Assembly (NCBI GenBank): GCA_002841195.1
Contig: PHEO01000005.1
Coordinates: forward strand, 1 to 38,681
Source of the DNA: Alphaproteobacteria bacterium HGW-Alphaproteobacteria-11
Lineage (GTDB): Bacteria; Pseudomonadota; Alphaproteobacteria; Parvibaculales; Parvibaculaceae
Length of the DNA: 38,681 bases
Direction: 5' to 3'
Shown here: piece by piece, positions 36,263-38,681 of the stretch
Layout: the number at the start of each line of letters is the position of its first letter
Numbering within the stretch: the first letter of the stretch is position 1
Notes under the pieces: model-generated
Database searches by the model: none
What the model was told of the DNA's origin: nothing
What the model saw: the letters and a program-made list of their open reading frames with translations, nothing else
Program-made: the position numbers and the translations under genes

Positions 36263-37282
36263 CTAGAGCCAGCCGCGTTGCTTGAAAAAAAGATAAGGCG
36301 TGACGGCGGAGACCACCATCGCCAGCAGCGCTAGAGGATAACCGAAGGGCCAGGCGAGTTCGGGCATGAACTCGAAATTCATCCCGTAGATACTGGCGAT
36401 CAGCGTCGGCGGCAGGAAAACGACGGCGGCCACCGAGAAAATCTTGATGATGCCGCTCTGCTCGTTGCTGATCAGGCCGAGGGTCGCATTGAGAATGAAG
36501 CTCGTATTGTTGGCGATGAAGCTCGCATGGTCGCTGAGCGCCGTCAGGTCGCGCGAAATCGTCTTGAAGGCCCGCTCGGTCGATTTCGGCCGTTTTTCGG
36601 TCGCCGGCCGCGCGATGAAGCTAACCAGGCGGCCGAAACTGACGAGACTTTCGCGCACTTGCGAGGTCAGGGCATGACTGCGGCCGATACGGCGCAGGAT
36701 TTCGTCGTAATTGCGTTTTCTTTTGCCCCCGTCATGCGGAAATACTTCGCCCGACAGCACATCGATGTCGGACTGCACCCGTTCCAGAATGTCGGCAACA
36801 CGATCGACAATGGCATCGAGCAACCCCGCCAGAACCTCCTCGCCGCTTGCGCAAGGCACGCTGTGACGCCGCGCCTCGGACGCATAGTGACGAAACGGCG
36901 TCGGCTCGGCATAGCGCAACGTCAGCAGCCGGTGGCCGGCAAGAACGAAAGTGACGGGTACAACCAGCGGCGTCGGCGTGTCGGCCTGCGTCACCATCGC
37001 CGCCGTCATGTAGACCGCATCGTCCTCCAGATAGAGGCGGCTCGACACCTCGATCTCCTGCATGTCTTCCTCGGTCGGCACGTCGAGGCTGAGCTTGACG
37101 TCGACATAGGTCAGCTCTTCGTCCGTCGGCTGAAGAAGATCGAGCCAAACCGCCTCGGCGGGAATTGCCTCACCGATGGCGACCGTAACCGGCGTCAGCG
37201 CACCATTGGCCGGCACATAGGCAGTAATCATTTGAATGTCCGCATCGGCATTTTCGAATCTCGCCCGATCATGCCCACTCAT
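36263..37282 (-). CDS. corA: CorA family magnesium/cobalt transporter
   Basis: C-terminal TM1 IASIYGMNFEFMPELAWPFGYPLALLAMVVSAVTPYLFF with GMN motif; long helical N-terminal domain. Confidence 0.93.
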   Translation of the reverse strand: MSGHDRARFENADADIQMITAYVPANGALTPVTVAIGEAIPAEAVWLDLLQPTDEELTYVDVKLSLDVPTEEDMQEIEVSSRLYLEDDAVYMTAAMVTQADTPTPLVVPVTFVLAGHRLLTLRYAEPTPFRHYASEARRHSVPCASGEEVLAGLLDAIVDRVADILERVQSDIDVLSGEVFPHDGGKRKRNYDEILRRIGRSHALTSQVRESLVSFGRLVSFIARPATEKRPKSTERAFKTISRDLTALSDHASFIANNTSFILNATLGLISNEQSGIIKIFSVAAVVFLPPTLIASIYGMNFEFMPELAWPFGYPLALLAMVVSAVTPYLFFKQRGWL

Positions 37283-37329
37283 GGCGCCTGCGACAATCCG
37301 CCTCTCCGAGCCCCGTTAAGGTTTCACGA

Positions 37330-37541
37330 ACCCTTTCGTTCTTGACTTGCGCGGCCAAAAGGCCCATTTAGCGCCTATCTGCCTTCGTGTGCGCGCTCTG
37401 CGCTGCCTTCCCGGCACCGCCTAACCCCGAAGCAGCAGACCCTTTCCTCGATTCCAAGCGCGTTGGAACGCGGCAAGACCCCGCGTGAAGCGACGGCCAT
37501 AGTGGCCGGCGCACGACGTTTGACTTGTGAGATTGTAACTT
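37330..37541 (+). promoter_or_regulatory. Structured 5' leader / promoter region of DEAD-box helicase gene
   Basis: TTGACT near 37341; successive hairpins TTCCAA-GCGCG-TTGGAA (37452-37468), ACGCGG-N7-CCGCGT (37468-37486), CGGCC-ATAGT-GGCCG (37494-37508). Confidence 0.4.
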
Positions 37542-38681
37542 ATGACCACCAAGACCTTCGCGGATCTCGGCATTGCCGAGCCGCTCTGCCGCGCGCTTGC
37601 GGCGCAGAACTACACCACCCCCACCCCCATCCAGGCCCAGTCCATTCCGGCGCTTCTCGAAGGCCGCGACCTGCTCGGCCTCGCCCAGACGGGCACCGGC
37701 AAGACGGCGGCTTTCGTGCTGCCGATCCTCCAGCGTCTCGACCCGCAGGCCAAACGCCCGCACAAGGGCGCCCGTGTCGTCATTCTCGCGCCGACGCGCG
37801 AACTGGCGATCCAGATCGGCCAGAGCATCGAAACCTATGGCCGCAACCTGAAGCTCCGTCACACGGTGATTTTCGGCGGCGTCAACCAGTTCCGCCAGGT
37901 CAAGGCGCTCGCCGGCGGCGTCGACATTCTCGTCGCAACGCCCGGCCGTCTGCTCGACCTGATGAACCAGCGTCATGCCGATCTCCGTCAGGCCTCGGTT
38001 CTGGTGCTCGACGAAGCCGACCGCATGCTCGACATGGGCTTCATCCACGACGTCAAGAAGATCGTCGCGGCGCTGCCCAAGACGCGCCAGTCGCTGCTCT
38101 TCTCGGCCACGATGCCCTCGAACATCGAGCATCTCGCGGCTGAAATTCTCAACGATCCGGTCCGCGTCGAAGTGCGGCCCGAAATCATCACCGTCGACAA
38201 GATCGACCAGCGCGTGCTGCATGTCGACGGCAAGCGCAAGCGCGAACTGCTGACGAAACTGCTGGACAACAGCGAGTTGAGCCGCGTCATCGTCTTCACG
38301 CGCACCAAGCATTGCGCCAACCGCGTCAGCGAGCAGCTCGAAAAAACGGGCATCGCCGCCGAAGCAATCCACGGCAACAAGTCGCAAGGCGCCCGCCAGC
38401 GCGCGCTCGACCAGTTCCGCACCGGCAAGGCCCGCGTTCTGGTCGCGACCGACATTGCGGCCCGCGGCATTGATGTCACGGGCATCACGCATGTCATCAA
38501 TTACGAGCTGCCCAACGAGCCGGAAAGCTATGTGCACCGTATCGGCCGCACCGCGCGCGCCGGCAAGAGCGGCATCGCGATCTCCTTCTGCGATGCTTCC
38601 GAGCGTTCGCATCTGAGAAGCATCGAAAAGCTGACCAAGCGTCCGATCACTGTGGTCGCGACCACGGAATGGCTGGGCGAC
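37542..38681 (+). CDS. rhlE: DEAD/DEAH-box ATP-dependent RNA helicase (RhlE-like), truncated by window end
   Basis: [83 protein letters not shown]; frame open to 38681. Confidence 0.93.
   Translation, partial: MTTKTFADLGIAEPLCRALAAQNYTTPTPIQAQSIPALLEGRDLLGLAQTGTGKTAAFVLPILQRLDPQAKRPHKGARVVILAPTRELAIQIGQSIETYGRNLKLRHTVIFGGVNQFRQVKALAGGVDILVATPGRLLDLMNQRHADLRQASVLVLDEADRMLDMGFIHDVKKIVAALPKTRQSLLFSATMPSNIEHLAAEILNDPVRVEVRPEIITVDKIDQRVLHVDGKRKRELLTKLLDNSELSRVIVFTRTKHCANRVSEQLEKTGIAAEAIHGNKSQGARQRALDQFRTGKARVLVATDIAARGIDVTGITHVINYELPNEPESYVHRIGRTARAGKSGIAISFCDASERSHLRSIEKLTKRPITVVATTEWLGD

Overview
High-GC, alphaproteobacterial-type chromosomal window. I assign about 36 coding genes. I found no rRNA, tRNA, CRISPR array, transposase or integrase. 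Most of the window is core or metabolic: chorismate mutase, GST plus TetR, ferredoxin, a sulfatase/phosphonate hydrolase, an Mla/MCE lipid-transport operon, cytochrome c, a CHASE2-cyclase-like protein, dipeptide epimerase, a run of lipid- or xenobiotic-catabolism-like genes, a glycosyltransferase/methyltransferase cluster, CorA and a DEAD-box helicase truncated by the window end. The best candidate for an undescribed system is an AT-richer accessory segment at about 3835-6799. It holds three tightly packed genes of unknown function: a TIGR04255-like protein, an HTH protein, and a protein with a '[12 protein letters not shown]' motif. Upstream of them is a repeat-dense non-coding region with five GGGGATAA/TTATCCCC sites, a helically phased 3 x 11-bp ACTGTCA array and 12-bp GAGACGAATT repeats. 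Other points worth checking are a class III cyclase domain lacking canonical catalytic residues, a CheZ-like protein with altered DxxxQ residues, a perfect 26-bp inverted repeat bounding a 197-bp intergenic segment, TetR-type operator candidates, and a three-hairpin leader upstream of the DEAD-box gene. All family calls come from reading motifs in the translations; no database search was run.
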